Origin: G963664835 sp963664835
GTDB lineage: Bacteria; Chloroflexota; UBA6077; FW602-bin22; JBCLEL01
Assembly: GCA_963664835.2 (NCBI GenBank)
Contig: CAXXUG010000009.1
Location: 1 to 64,000, forward strand
Direction of reading: 5' to 3'
DNA: 64,000 nt
Shown: positions 9,028-19,420 of the stretch, one piece after another
How the letters are laid out: each line of letters begins with the position of its first letter
Numbering within the stretch: position 1 is the first letter of the stretch
Notes under the pieces: model-generated
What the model saw: the letters and a program-made list of their open reading frames with translations, nothing else
Database searches by the model: none
Told to the model about the DNA's origin: nothing
Made by a program: the position numbers and the translations under genes

Positions 9028-10560
9028 TCAGCCGCCGGCCGATGGGCCGGTGAACGCGGCCGCTACCAGCCTTCTCTGCACTTTGCCGGTCGCGGTCTTG
9101 GGAATCGAGTCGACTATGTGAATACGCCGGGGACACTTGAAATGGGCCAGGTGACTGCGGCAGTGCGCAATTAGCTGGGCTTGTGTGGTTGTCGACTCCG
9201 AGAGCACCACCGCCGCCGACGGCTCCTCGCCAAGGGTGGGATGGGGAACGCCGAACGCGACCACCTCGACCACCGATGGGTGTGTCAACAGGACTTCGTC
9301 GATCTCGACCGGCGAAATCTTCTCGCCGCCACGGTTTATCAGCTCTTTCCGCCGGCCCACTAACTTTAGATAACCGTCTGGATCGAGCAGACCCTCGTCC
9401 CCGGTCCGAAACCAACCGTTCGTGAATGAGTCGGCATTCGCCTCGGGATTGTCTTCGTATCCTCCGATGACGTTCGTCCCCTTGATAACCACCTCGCCGG
9501 TCTCCCCGACGCTGCGAAGCGCACCCTCGTCGTCCATTATGGCGATCGACACTCCGGTGCCGGCGCCGACCGAGCCGGGTACTCGCTTGCCCGGAGGTAG
9601 CGGATTGGACGCCATCTGGTGAGCCGCCTCGGTCATGCCGTATGCTTCCAGTACCGGCACGCCAAACCGGTCCTCCATCTCGATCATCACGTTGGCCGGT
9701 AGAGCTGAGCTGCACGAGCGTATGAAGCGCAATCGTTGATGACCCGAGTCGTCGCCGCCCCTTCTCTTGGCCCGACTCAGCAGCGTCTGGTGCATGGTCG
9801 GCACTGCCGAATACCAGGTAACGCCATATTCCTCCACCAACCGCCAGAAGTTCAGCGCGTTGAAGCGCGGAGGCACGACAACCGTCCCGCCCGACAGCAG
9901 GGTCGCCAGTGTTGAGGCGACCAGGCCGTGAACGTGGAACAACGGCATTACGCACAACGACGTGTCTTCCGGCCCCAACTCATAGGTGTCCACGACGTTT
10001 CGCACCGACTTCGCCAGGTTCCCGTGGGTCAGCGGCACCCGCTTCGGCCGGCTGGTCGTGCCGCTCGTGTGCAACACCAGGGCGATATCGTCCGGAGCCG
10101 GCCGCTCGAAACGTTGGGATCCCTTCGATTCGCCGGCGGTGGACAACGCTGCCTTTCCGTTCTCATCGACATCCATGCTGATCCACAGTGTGCCGGGAGG
10201 TGCCGCCTCGCGAACCTCCTCGCTCCCTTCAGAGAGGGTAATCAGCGCCTCCGCGTTCGTGTCCTCCATGTAGAAGCGGAACTCGTCCGCCTTGTATGCG
10301 GGATTCAGCGGCGCCGCGGTTGCTACGCTCGACACCGCCAGGAAAGACAGGATGGTCTCCAGGCCGTTGGGCAGAACTATCGCGACACGGTCGTCCCGCT
10401 CTATCCCAAATCCCCTGATCTGGCCGGCAAGACCGTGCACCTGGCGCCGCAGCGATTCGTAGGACACGGTGGGACCGCCGGGAGCACGAATCGCCGCACG
10501 GGACGGATCGCCCCCTTCGAGAAGTTCGATCAGAGTCCTGGGCGGGGCATTTTGGGTCAT
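9028..10560 (-). CDS. AMP-forming acyl-CoA synthetase, oxalyl-CoA-synthetase-like
   Basis: An ANL-superfamily ligase that adenylates a carboxylate and passes it to CoA. Motifs in order: P-loop-like LHTSGTTSRPKRVPLTHGNL near residue 170, MPLFHVHGLVAS, the AYGMTEAAHQM adenylate motif, TGDEGLLDPDGYLKLVGRRKELINRGG and the final catalytic Lys in PKTATGKVQRR. The wording LHTSGTTSRPK plus MPLFHVHGL is characteristic of the Pcs60/AAE3 oxalyl-CoA synthetase branch (known), so oxalate or another small diacid is a fair guess. GAGGA precedes the ATG. It sits upstream of panE on the same strand. Confidence 0.88.
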   Translation of the reverse strand: MTQNAPPRTLIELLEGGDPSRAAIRAPGGPTVSYESLRRQVHGLAGQIRGFGIERDDRVAIVLPNGLETILSFLAVSSVATAAPLNPAYKADEFRFYMEDTNAEALITLSEGSEEVREAAPPGTLWISMDVDENGKAALSTAGESKGSQRFERPAPDDIALVLHTSGTTSRPKRVPLTHGNLAKSVRNVVDTYELGPEDTSLCVMPLFHVHGLVASTLATLLSGGTVVVPPRFNALNFWRLVEEYGVTWYSAVPTMHQTLLSRAKRRGGDDSGHQRLRFIRSCSSALPANVMIEMEDRFGVPVLEAYGMTEAAHQMASNPLPPGKRVPGSVGAGTGVSIAIMDDEGALRSVGETGEVVIKGTNVIGGYEDNPEANADSFTNGWFRTGDEGLLDPDGYLKLVGRRKELINRGGEKISPVEIDEVLLTHPSVVEVVAFGVPHPTLGEEPSAAVVLSESTTTQAQLIAHCRSHLAHFKCPRRIHIVDSIPKTATGKVQRRLVAAAFTGPSAGG

Positions 10561-10818
10561 CGCAGCGTCCTCCCCTTGGCTCGTCCGAGGACAACACGTT
10601 CCTCGACCGACGATTTTCGTGGTAATGCCTCGAAATACCGGTGGCTTTCAAAAGACACGGTCCGGTTTATCGAGGGATTAACGTAGAATCAGTATCATGA
10701 TAATGGATTCGCCTGTGGCGCCGCCTCCAAAAACCCGCAGTTATGCCTGCTTCGGGCCGGCGCGAATGACCCGCGCGCGACACGAGTGCGCCGCGACCCA
10801 TCGCGGCAAGATACGCTA

Positions 10819-12252
10819 ATGACTCGACATAAGCTCCGTCGAACCAAGATCGCCTGCACTCTGGGGCCGGCGACAAACTCGCCTGAAATGATTGCCGGCC
10901 TGATCCAAGCCGGCATGAACGTGGCCCGTCTCAACTTCTCCCACGGTTCCCGCCGACAGCATCTCGATACGATCCGCCGGATCCGCCAGATCTCAGCCAC
11001 TCTGGGCGAGCACGTCGCGATCCTCCAGGACCTCCAGGGTCCGAAAATTCGGACCGGAGGGTTGAAATCAACGCCCATCACCCTCCGCTCGGGGCAGCGA
11101 TTCACGATCACCACCGATCAGATCACCGGCGATGGTCAGCGGGTGTCCACGTCCTTTGAGTCTCTCCCGAAGGTGCTGAAGCCGGGGGATTCGGTGCTCT
11201 TGAGCGATGGACTCGTCGAACTCGAGGTCGAATCCGTCTCCGCCGCGGATGTCGTGTGCCTCGTCAAGTACGGTGGCATGGTCGGGGAGCGTACCGGCAT
11301 AAACCTGCCCTGGGTCGACGTTGGCGGCGACTCGCTGACCGACAAGGACCTCGACGACTTGAAGTTTGGGTTGGAGCAGGGCGTCGACATCGTCGCGCTG
11401 TCGTTCGTGCGCTCAGCCAGCGACGTCGAGGTGCTGCGCCGGCGGATCGACCAGTCGGGATACGAGCAGCCGATCGTTGTCAAGCTGGAGAAGCCCCAGG
11501 CGATCGACGATTTGGATCGAATCCTGGAGCTCGCCGACGGGATAATGGTTGCTCGCGGCGATCTCGGCGTCGAAGCCGGCCCGGAGCGGGTCCCGGTCCT
11601 GCAAAAGCAGATCATCTCCGCCGCCAACCAGGCGCGAATCCCGGTCATTACCGCCACTCAAATGCTCGAGTCGATGATCGACTATCCGCGCCCCACCCGT
11701 GCGGAAGCCTCTGATGTCGCGAACGCGGTGTTCGACGGTAGCGACGCGGTCATGCTGTCCGGCGAAACCGCCATCGGCCAGTATCCGATCCAGGCGGTTC
11801 GCATGATGGACCGCATAGTTCGCGAAGCCGAAACGCTCGCGATTGGCGCCTATCGAAATCCGCCACCCGTAGCAAGACTGCACTACGCCGGCTCGCTCGC
11901 GCTGGCTGCCACTCAAGCGGCGGCCAGCCTTGACGCGGCCGCGATCGTCACACGCACCCAAACCGGCTACTCGGCCCAGTTGGCCTCGAGTCATCGACCG
12001 AGCGTACCGATTGTCGCGGTGACCCACGACCAGGTCATCGCACGCCGGCTGGCGATGGCGTGGGGCGTCTACCCGGTCGTGGTCCCGCCGGCGGAATCAC
12101 TCGATGTTCTGCTCAAGCGGATGGAGCTGGCGGCCTCCGCGACCGGCCTGATCGACAAGGACGGCATTCTCGTGATGCTGGCGACCTCCAGTCCCGACGC
12201 AAGCGGCCACATGAACCTGATGGAGATCCGCCGGCCGGACCAGGCTGGCTAG
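10819..12252 (+). CDS. pyk: Pyruvate kinase
   Basis: Converts phosphoenolpyruvate and ADP to pyruvate and ATP. The N-terminus has RRTKIACTLGPAT and MNVARLNFSHGS. The active-site signature is present with Lys in VVKLEKPQAID and the acidic ADGIMVARGDLGVE segment; TATQMLESM and the C-terminal allosteric domain follow. ATG 10819 gives 477 residues, a normal length; an in-frame GTG at 10786 is less likely. The last ~60 bases are echoed in decayed form at 14031-14093. Confidence 0.97.
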   Translation: MTRHKLRRTKIACTLGPATNSPEMIAGLIQAGMNVARLNFSHGSRRQHLDTIRRIRQISATLGEHVAILQDLQGPKIRTGGLKSTPITLRSGQRFTITTDQITGDGQRVSTSFESLPKVLKPGDSVLLSDGLVELEVESVSAADVVCLVKYGGMVGERTGINLPWVDVGGDSLTDKDLDDLKFGLEQGVDIVALSFVRSASDVEVLRRRIDQSGYEQPIVVKLEKPQAIDDLDRILELADGIMVARGDLGVEAGPERVPVLQKQIISAANQARIPVITATQMLESMIDYPRPTRAEASDVANAVFDGSDAVMLSGETAIGQYPIQAVRMMDRIVREAETLAIGAYRNPPPVARLHYAGSLALAATQAAASLDAAAIVTRTQTGYSAQLASSHRPSVPIVAVTHDQVIARRLAMAWGVYPVVVPPAESLDVLLKRMELAASATGLIDKDGILVMLATSSPDASGHMNLMEIRRPDQAG

Positions 12253-12407
12253 CCTGAGAGATGACCTGACCGCGTGTCGGTTGATAGGCGGACGCAACGA
12301 GATGTGTTCAAGAAAACAGTGACGACGGCACTAAGATTGCTTAGGATCGAATCATTATGAAAACAAGAGGCTCAGGAGGTCATCCCACACTACAAAGACG
12401 ACCCGCC

Positions 12408-12436
12408 TTGACTGATTTTCAACAGCATCCTTTAAT
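12408..12436 (+). promoter_or_regulatory. Sigma-70-type promoter of the secreted repeat protein
   Basis: TTGACT (12408-12413) and TTTAAT (12431-12436) are separated by 17 bases. Each box matches five of six consensus positions. Predicted start is near 12443, leaving a leader of about 47 bases that contains the GAGGAG ribosome-binding site at 12475. Confidence 0.6.
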
Positions 12437-12489
12437 GATTCTCTAACACCTCTCAATCTTAGTCGAATCAAGCTGAGGAGATGTCGTTC

Positions 12490-13692
12490 ATGAAACGTTT
12501 CAGCTACATCATTGCACTCATGGCAGCCCTCACCGTCGGCGCGGTTTACGCTTCTACGGGGACCGAAGGACACGAATTGTCCCCGGATCAGCATTCGGCC
12601 AGCGGCTCGATTGTTGGGAACCGCGCCGGCGCGTTCGCCAATTTCTGGTTCAACTACGGTGGGGGAGATGAGACGGTTGTGGTGGCCCTGACCGTCGATC
12701 AAAGTCACCTAAATATGGGCAACGGCATCGGATTCAACGTATACGATGGCTATGGCGGGCTGGTTGGTAAGGGTCGGCCGCCGAACGGCAGTCTTTCGAG
12801 TACTTCTGCCCGTTTGTCTTTCTCCCGAAACGCCGGTGGACGCTTTCAAATACAAGTACATAACTATGTCGAGGGCGGCGTTATCAACTACTGGGTCCAG
12901 GTAGCAGGGCAGGGGCCCTCGCCGCCCAAACAGGTTACTGGCGCAACACATCCCGAAGATGCGCCGACGCTCCTGCCCAAGGACAACGTTCTGGCCGGCT
13001 CACTGTCTGGGAATCCGGCAGGAGCGTTCCACTATTACGAGTTGCGTTATCCGGGCGGCAACCTGAATCTGAGCGTGACGATGAACAGTTCGCCACCATT
13101 TCTCAGGTCCCATCGTGCAGTTGGCATGTTTCTTTATCGGGACGGCATGGTTGTCGCCCAAGACATCCCAATTGAGGGCACGAATAGCTCGGTCACACAC
13201 TACTTGCGCTACCGTTCCATGGAACCCGACAACTTGATCCTGCAAGTATTTAATTATGGCCCCGACCATCTCATAGATTACGCACTGTACTTCAACCGCG
13301 TCAGCGGAGAACCCATCCCAGCATCGGGAAATCACACCCCGGCGACTGCATTTCGACTGACACGTGTGCAAAACGACTTCGTTGGTGCCGTTCCTGGGAG
13401 CCGTGTCGGAGCATACGCATTCTTCGACCTCCACTACCCCGGAGGTTCGGAGACAATGAGAATAATTCTCAGCATGCCCCGTGAGAGCCGGGCTGTTGAC
13501 GGCTTGGCTGGTTTCAATGTTTACGAGGGTAGTCGCTTGGTGGGCCAACGCCTTGCGAAGCGTGACAGCAGAGGACGATTACTCGCCACAATGACTATCG
13601 AGCGCGCTGAGCTTGCGAATTTCGGCATTCAGGTATTCAACTACAACGAGGATTTAGACCTTCAGTATCGCCTGGAGGTGTTCGGGCTGTAA
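12490..13692 (+). CDS. Secreted protein made of three tandem beta-rich repeats
   Basis: ATG 12490 is chosen because GAGGAG ends nine bases upstream; ATG 12481 touches that site. A Lys-Arg start and a hydrophobic stretch ending in VYAS form a signal peptide. The mature part holds three repeats of about 120 residues. Each opens with Gly-x-x-x-Gly-Asn/Ser-x-x-Gly-Ala (GSIVGNRAGAF, GSLSGNPAGAF, GAVPGSRVGAY), continues with a Tyr/Gly pair (FNYGGG, LRYPGG, LHYPGG) and ends with QVHNY, QVFNY, QVFNY. This resembles pre-peptidase C-terminal-type beta-sandwich domains, but no catalytic domain is present. Function is unknown; surface binding is inference. Fewer GCCGGC sites than neighbouring genes hint at recent arrival. 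Confidence 0.75.
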   Translation: MKRFSYIIALMAALTVGAVYASTGTEGHELSPDQHSASGSIVGNRAGAFANFWFNYGGGDETVVVALTVDQSHLNMGNGIGFNVYDGYGGLVGKGRPPNGSLSSTSARLSFSRNAGGRFQIQVHNYVEGGVINYWVQVAGQGPSPPKQVTGATHPEDAPTLLPKDNVLAGSLSGNPAGAFHYYELRYPGGNLNLSVTMNSSPPFLRSHRAVGMFLYRDGMVVAQDIPIEGTNSSVTHYLRYRSMEPDNLILQVFNYGPDHLIDYALYFNRVSGEPIPASGNHTPATAFRLTRVQNDFVGAVPGSRVGAYAFFDLHYPGGSETMRIILSMPRESRAVDGLAGFNVYEGSRLVGQRLAKRDSRGRLLATMTIERAELANFGIQVFNYNEDLDLQYRLEVFGL

Positions 13693-14030
13693 CTGTTCAG
13701 ACTTGAGCGTAATCCGTCTCGCACCTGCCTGAATAAAGTTCCGAGTAAGGACCATAGATTGTGGCGATATTCCCCATAGCTACCAAATACGCTGTCTGGA
13801 TCGTGGCCGGGAATGACGGTCGCAAGATTGGTCACGCTAACTGACAACAGGTACTTCGGATTCAGGGTGTTCGAGTAATTAACGCCGGTGGTAGACCCAA
13901 TAGGGTAACCACAAGGGTTTACCACTTCCCTGCGGCTCACCGGCGATGTATGTACGGTTCGCGAACCGTCCTTGGTCGAAGAACTGAAAGACCCTGGCGA
14001 GCATCAGAATTCCTGGTATGAACTGTCCAG
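13693..14030. other. Gene-poor stretch after the secreted protein
   Basis: No convincing gene is seen. A minus-strand frame (13662-13940, 92 codons) is open but has no recognisable domain and overlaps the secreted protein's 3' end. There is no clear terminator. The segment ends at a decayed copy of the pyk 3' end. Confidence 0.4.
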
Positions 14031-14093
14031 CGACGTCCAGCCCCGATGCAAGCGGTCACACGAACCTGATGGAGATCCGCCGGCCGGGCTAGC
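14031..14093 (+). repeat. Decayed duplicate of the pyk 3' end
   Basis: This segment matches the last codons of pyk (12182 onward) with scattered substitutions. The shared core ATCCGCCGGCCGG, preceded by GAACCTGATGGAG, is unmistakable, and the copy ends in a TAG after a 9-base deletion. It has no reading frame of its own. The secreted repeat protein lies between the two copies, so they look like the direct repeats left by an insertion or segmental duplication (inference). Confidence 0.7.
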
Positions 14094-14179
14094 CGGCCGA
14101 ACCGATCTCCACCGGCTGGTAAGAAGGCTTTATCCGGCCGGCGTTGACGAATGTGATTCACCTATGTTATATTTCAAAT

Positions 14180-16018
<1,839 letters not shown>

Positions 16019-16053
16019 GCGTGGAAGCCAAGGACCGAGGGAGGTAAGAAAGC

Positions 16054-16425
16054 ATGGGAGCTACGCACGTAACAGTCAGGATTACTAACCCCGCCGACCC
16101 GGACAGGTTCTGGGAGGGCCTTTTTCTCGTCGACACCGGGGCCACTGATTCCCTGGCGCCCAGACCGCATCTGGAAGCCATCGGCCTCAAGCCCGAGGGG
16201 AAGCGTGTGTATGAACTGGCCGATGGCAGCGAGATCGCGGTCGACGTCGCCGTTGCCAAGATTGAGTTCATGGGTGAGTTCGTCGGCGGGACGATCATCT
16301 TTGGCGAGGCCGAAGCGGAGCCGCTCCTGGGCGTCACGGCCCTGGAATCCGTCGGCATAGAAGTCGATCCGAGGAGTCAGCAGTTGAAGAGGCTGCCGGC
16401 CGTGCGCCTCAAGGGGCTGGCGTGA
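16054..16425 (+). CDS. Retropepsin-like (clan AA, AF_0612-type) aspartic protease
   Basis: A 123-residue protein with the single-lobe aspartic protease signature LVDTGATDSLAP near residue 28 and the partner segment PLLGVTALESVGIEVDP near residue 92. Such proteins must dimerise to form one active site (known for retropepsins). GGAGGT precedes ATG 16054. It sits between hsdM and hsdS, and its stop overlaps the hsdS start by 4 bases, so it is clearly part of the restriction-modification operon. Cleaving HsdR or HsdM to limit self-damage is a possible role (inference). No signal peptide; cytoplasmic. Confidence 0.82.
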   Translation: MGATHVTVRITNPADPDRFWEGLFLVDTGATDSLAPRPHLEAIGLKPEGKRVYELADGSEIAVDVAVAKIEFMGEFVGGTIIFGEAEAEPLLGVTALESVGIEVDPRSQQLKRLPAVRLKGLA

Positions 16426-17639
16426 CGTCGAGGGAGACAACCCGCCTTGCCGACATGTGCGACTTGATTGCAGACCCTGTAAGGCCCGGCACCCGGCCTG
16501 ACGCGCTATATCTTGGCCTCGAGCACCTGGCCTCGGGACGTCTTGTCCGCATCGGCGGCGGTCAAGCGTCGAACATGCGAAGTACCACGTCAGCGTTTCA
16601 ATCCAATGATGTGCTCTATGGAAAACTCCGTCCATATCTCGACAAAGCTGTGCTCGCGGACAAGCCCGGTGTTTGCACGACGGAATTGCTCGTGTTGCGG
16701 ACCAAAGAGGACGTGGACCCGCGGTTCTTTGCCGCAGTCGTCCACTCGCCGCACTTTGTCGAGTACGCTGTCGCGGGCACAACAGGCGTCCAACACCCCC
16801 GGACATCGTGGGCGCACATACGCGAGTTCCTGGCGCCGGCCCTGTCCTTGGCAGAGCAGCGGCACGTGGCCGACATGCTATGGCTAGTACATGAGGCAAT
16901 TAGCCAATCAGAAGCGATCACGCGGGAAACCCAAGCCCTGAAGCGCGCCGCGATGCAGACGCTATTCACCAGCGGCCTGCGGGGCGAACCGCAGAAGCAG
17001 ACCGAGATCGGGCCGGTGCCGGAGAGTTGGGAGGTTGTTGCAATTGACGACGTGGCTGTGACCACGCAGTACGGTCTATCAGTGCGTGGCCGGCCGTCCG
17101 GCACCTATCCGATTTTACGAATGAACTGTCAGGAAGATGGAAAGGTGCATTACCGAAATCTTCAGTTCGTTGATTTAGATTCAGAGAGCTATAACACATT
17201 TCGGGTAAATCCAGGCGATCTACTTTTCAATCGCACAAACAGTATCGATCTGGTCGGGCGAATGGCGATCATTGAAGACGATAGACCTGCCGTCTTTGCG
17301 TCTTACCTCGTGCGTCTTGTGGTTGATGCTGACCGTTGCATCCCGGAGTTTCTCAATTACTTTATGAATTGGCCGAGGACTCAAGGGGAGATCAAGACGC
17401 TCGCGAGCCGCGCCGTCGGTCAAGCGAACATTAATGCGACCAAGCTCCGTACGGTCCTGTTCCCTCTGCCTGCCATAGACGAGCAACACGAGATCGTCGC
17501 CATCCTCAACGCCATTGATCGTAAGATAAGCCTTCACCGCCGCAAGCGCTCAGTGTTGGACGAGCTGTTCAAGGCCCTGCTGCACAGATTGATGACTGGC
17601 GAAGTACAAGCGGGGAAGATGGGCTTGTCCAGACCATGA
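16422..17639 (+). CDS. hsdS: Type I restriction-modification specificity subunit
   Basis: HsdS reads the bipartite DNA site for the complex. The 405 residues split into two target-recognition domains, about residues 1-150 and 200-360, each followed by a conserved helix (LAEQRHVADMLWLVHEAI and IDEQHEIVAILNAIDRKI). The halves join at the segment TEIGPVPESWE. GTG 16422 overlaps the protease stop (GTGA). The second recognition domain (from about 17040) is visibly more AT-rich and has no GCCGGC, as expected for domain swapping between strains. Confidence 0.93.
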   Translation: MTSRETTRLADMCDLIADPVRPGTRPDALYLGLEHLASGRLVRIGGGQASNMRSTTSAFQSNDVLYGKLRPYLDKAVLADKPGVCTTELLVLRTKEDVDPRFFAAVVHSPHFVEYAVAGTTGVQHPRTSWAHIREFLAPALSLAEQRHVADMLWLVHEAISQSEAITRETQALKRAAMQTLFTSGLRGEPQKQTEIGPVPESWEVVAIDDVAVTTQYGLSVRGRPSGTYPILRMNCQEDGKVHYRNLQFVDLDSESYNTFRVNPGDLLFNRTNSIDLVGRMAIIEDDRPAVFASYLVRLVVDADRCIPEFLNYFMNWPRTQGEIKTLASRAVGQANINATKLRTVLFPLPAIDEQHEIVAILNAIDRKISLHRRKRSVLDELFKALLHRLMTGEVQAGKMGLSRP

Positions 17640-17680
17640 GGTGAGGGGATACTGATCAGTTTCAGCGACAGGAGATTCCG

Positions 17681-18196
17681 ATGCCGGTCAAGTCTATTCC
17701 GATCGATAGAGTTCTGTTGGGTAATGAACATTGGCTGTCATATAGTGCCGAAAACGAAATCGAAGTCTATTGCGATCTACTAGATTACCTGCAGAATAAG
17801 ACAGATACTCTAGAGGCACGCGGCAAGGACGAAGAAGTCGCCTTGGCCAACGCTCAGGCAGTCATTAGTAGCTATGCTTTCGAGATCGCGATGAAGTCAC
17901 TATGGGCATTGGATAACACTCCGGAAAGTGTTCCAAAGACACATGATTTGCTGGAACTATTTGAGGGGCTTAAAGCCGAAACAATTGAGGCTCTGGGTCG
18001 GCTTAAGCTCAGCCGGGCCATGCTGAAGGAATGGCCCACACCCTTCCTTACCAATAGATATTCGATGGAGAGCATAAGCGGGGAATTCACAGTTTATCAT
18101 ACCGAGTTCCTAAGATCGCTCACTCATTTGCTGAGAGACAAGCTGGAACAAACCCGGAAGGACCTTCTCGGGCCTCCAGGATCTGCGCCATTCTAG
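17681..18196 (+). CDS. HEPN-like domain protein in the defence island
   Basis: A 171-residue all-helical protein. The segment SYAFEIAMKSLWALDN followed by PKTHDLLELFEGL matches the HEPN pattern of a conserved helix with Glu-x-x-x-Lys and a Lys-Thr-His-Asp loop. I do not see the Arg-x4-His ribonuclease motif, so it may be a non-catalytic HEPN or use other residues. AGGAG precedes ATG 17681 and the gene follows hsdS closely. Base use differs from neighbours: AT-rich codons and no GCCGGC, indicating recent transfer. A role in abortive infection is possible but unproven. Confidence 0.6.
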   Translation: MPVKSIPIDRVLLGNEHWLSYSAENEIEVYCDLLDYLQNKTDTLEARGKDEEVALANAQAVISSYAFEIAMKSLWALDNTPESVPKTHDLLELFEGLKAETIEALGRLKLSRAMLKEWPTPFLTNRYSMESISGEFTVYHTEFLRSLTHLLRDKLEQTRKDLLGPPGSAPF

Positions 18197-18210
18197 AGGC
18201 GCTGTTCGGG

Positions 18211-18440
18211 GCGACGCAGTCCGGCGTCGTGACCGCGCCGCTAGTGATTGTTAAGTCAGGAAGGAGGAAACCAGATGACCCGGCGTCTTCAGCAAGCTTT
18301 CGAGAGAGCTTCCCAGCTTCCACGAGAAGAACAAGAAAAGTTTGCGAGCTTCCTTCTGGCCGAGCTGGAGTCCGAACGACAATGGGCGGAACTGTTCAGC
18401 CGGCCCGAATCTGAAAAGCTGCTGGAGCGGCTAGCCGATG
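18211..18440 (+). repeat. Duplicated antitoxin segment, copy A
   Basis: Collinear with 20291-20520 at a constant offset of 2,080 bases and still highly similar. It covers about 60 bases upstream (starting GCGACGCAGTCCGGCGTCGT), the ribosome-binding site and most of the antitoxin gene. Similarity stops near the 3' end of the antitoxin, exactly where the two modules take different partners. Confidence 0.8.
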
Positions 18441-18502
18441 GGGCACCGGCGACGCACCGTCGAGGAGTTGAGCGCCGAGTTGCGGCGATTGGATTCTCCT
18501 GA
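18275..18502 (+). CDS. Antitoxin-like protein, copy A (altered C-terminus)
   Basis: A 75-residue protein whose first ~58 residues nearly equal the relB-like antitoxin at 20355: FERASQLPREEQ and FLLAELESERQWAELFS occur in both. The perfect AAGGAGGA site precedes the ATG. After residue ~60 the copies diverge. In copy A a +1 shift near 18460 opens a frame reading RTVEELSAELRRLDSPELP that ends at 18527, overlapping the DUF3800 start by 4 bases. Either a frameshift has cut the original C-terminus or the annotated frame is right and coupling is lost. The pairing with DUF3800 resembles a toxin-antitoxin operon. Confidence 0.65.
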   Translation: MTRRLQQAFERASQLPREEQEKFASFLLAELESERQWAELFSRPESEKLLERLADGAPATHRRGVERRVAAIGFS

Positions 18503-18523
18503 GCTTCCGGCTGAGACGCTGCC

Positions 18524-19180
18524 GTGAGTCGTGCTGCCTACATCTTCCTGGATGAATCGGGCAACTTCGACTTCAGCGCCAACGGCACCCGCTATTTTGT
18601 GCTCACCGCCGTTCGCATGAATCGCCCGTCTCCTGCTTTCCCGGCCCTGATGGACTACAAGTATGATTGCCTTGAGAACGGCGCGGATATTGAATATTTC
18701 CACTGCTACGATGACAGCAAGAATGTGCGGAGATCCGTTTTCGACTTGATTGCTGCTCACCTTGGTGGAATGGCCATAGACTGCCTTGTGGTCGAAAAAG
18801 CCGGAGTCTTTCCGGCGCTGCGGGTTGATACCAGGTTCTATCCAGCAATGTTGGGGTACTTGCTCGATCTGATCTTGCGCAGCGAACTGAAGGATGGCAA
18901 GGCCGATGAGATTATAGTCATCACCGATACAATACCAGTGAATAGGAAGCGGCGCGCCGTGGAGAAGGCGGCGCGGACCACACTGTCCCAGATGCTGCCG
19001 GGGGTAAAGTATCGTGTCCTGCATCACCAATCACGTTCCCACTACGGGCTGCAGGTGGCGGACTATTGTTGTTGGGCGGTCTTCCGCAGGTGGCAGAGAG
19101 GGGAGAGCGTCTGGTACGACCGGATCAAGCCCGCCGTGCGGAACGAAATCCTGGTCGGCAGTGTTGGCGAGCGGCGTTGA
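18524..19180 (+). CDS. DUF3800 domain protein, putative toxin-like partner
   Basis: A 218-residue protein with the DUF3800 hallmarks: FLDESGNFDF at the N-terminus, an internal acidic IIVITDT strand and the late HHQSRSHYGLQVADYCCWA helix. The Asp residues at these positions resemble RNase H-like active-site geometry, so a nuclease is often suspected for the family (inference). GTG 18524 overlaps the upstream frame by GTGA. It follows an antitoxin copy whose sibling drives a RelE toxin, which suggests this protein plays the toxin role here. Confidence 0.78.
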   Translation: MSRAAYIFLDESGNFDFSANGTRYFVLTAVRMNRPSPAFPALMDYKYDCLENGADIEYFHCYDDSKNVRRSVFDLIAAHLGGMAIDCLVVEKAGVFPALRVDTRFYPAMLGYLLDLILRSELKDGKADEIIVITDTIPVNRKRRAVEKAARTTLSQMLPGVKYRVLHHQSRSHYGLQVADYCCWAVFRRWQRGESVWYDRIKPAVRNEILVGSVGERR

Positions 19181-19420
19181 CCATGCCCACGGGGATCCAA
19201 GTAACAAGCGACCCCCCCGACTACTCCGTTTCGGGAGAGAGCACCCCTGGCACTCTTGTCATCGGGGGGAACCTTTGGACGAAATGATATCACGTTACTG
19301 GCCAGAACTTCCACCGCCGGGCACACCAGTAACTGTTCAGAATTAGAGGGTCCAAATTTGCAGAAGATTGGCACGAAAATGATCATGTTGCTAACTCTTG
19401 TTAACTTGCGCCGACGATTT

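Noticed and set aside
9020..9955. Long minus-strand open frame overlapping the acyl-CoA synthetase
   Set aside because: It is a shadow of the real gene in high-GC DNA; it has no domain, and its composition is that of a frameshifted coding region.
13662..13940. Minus-strand open frame of 92 codons after the secreted protein
   Set aside because: It overlaps the 3' end of the secreted gene, lacks a ribosome-binding site and has no recognisable domain; kept only as a note.
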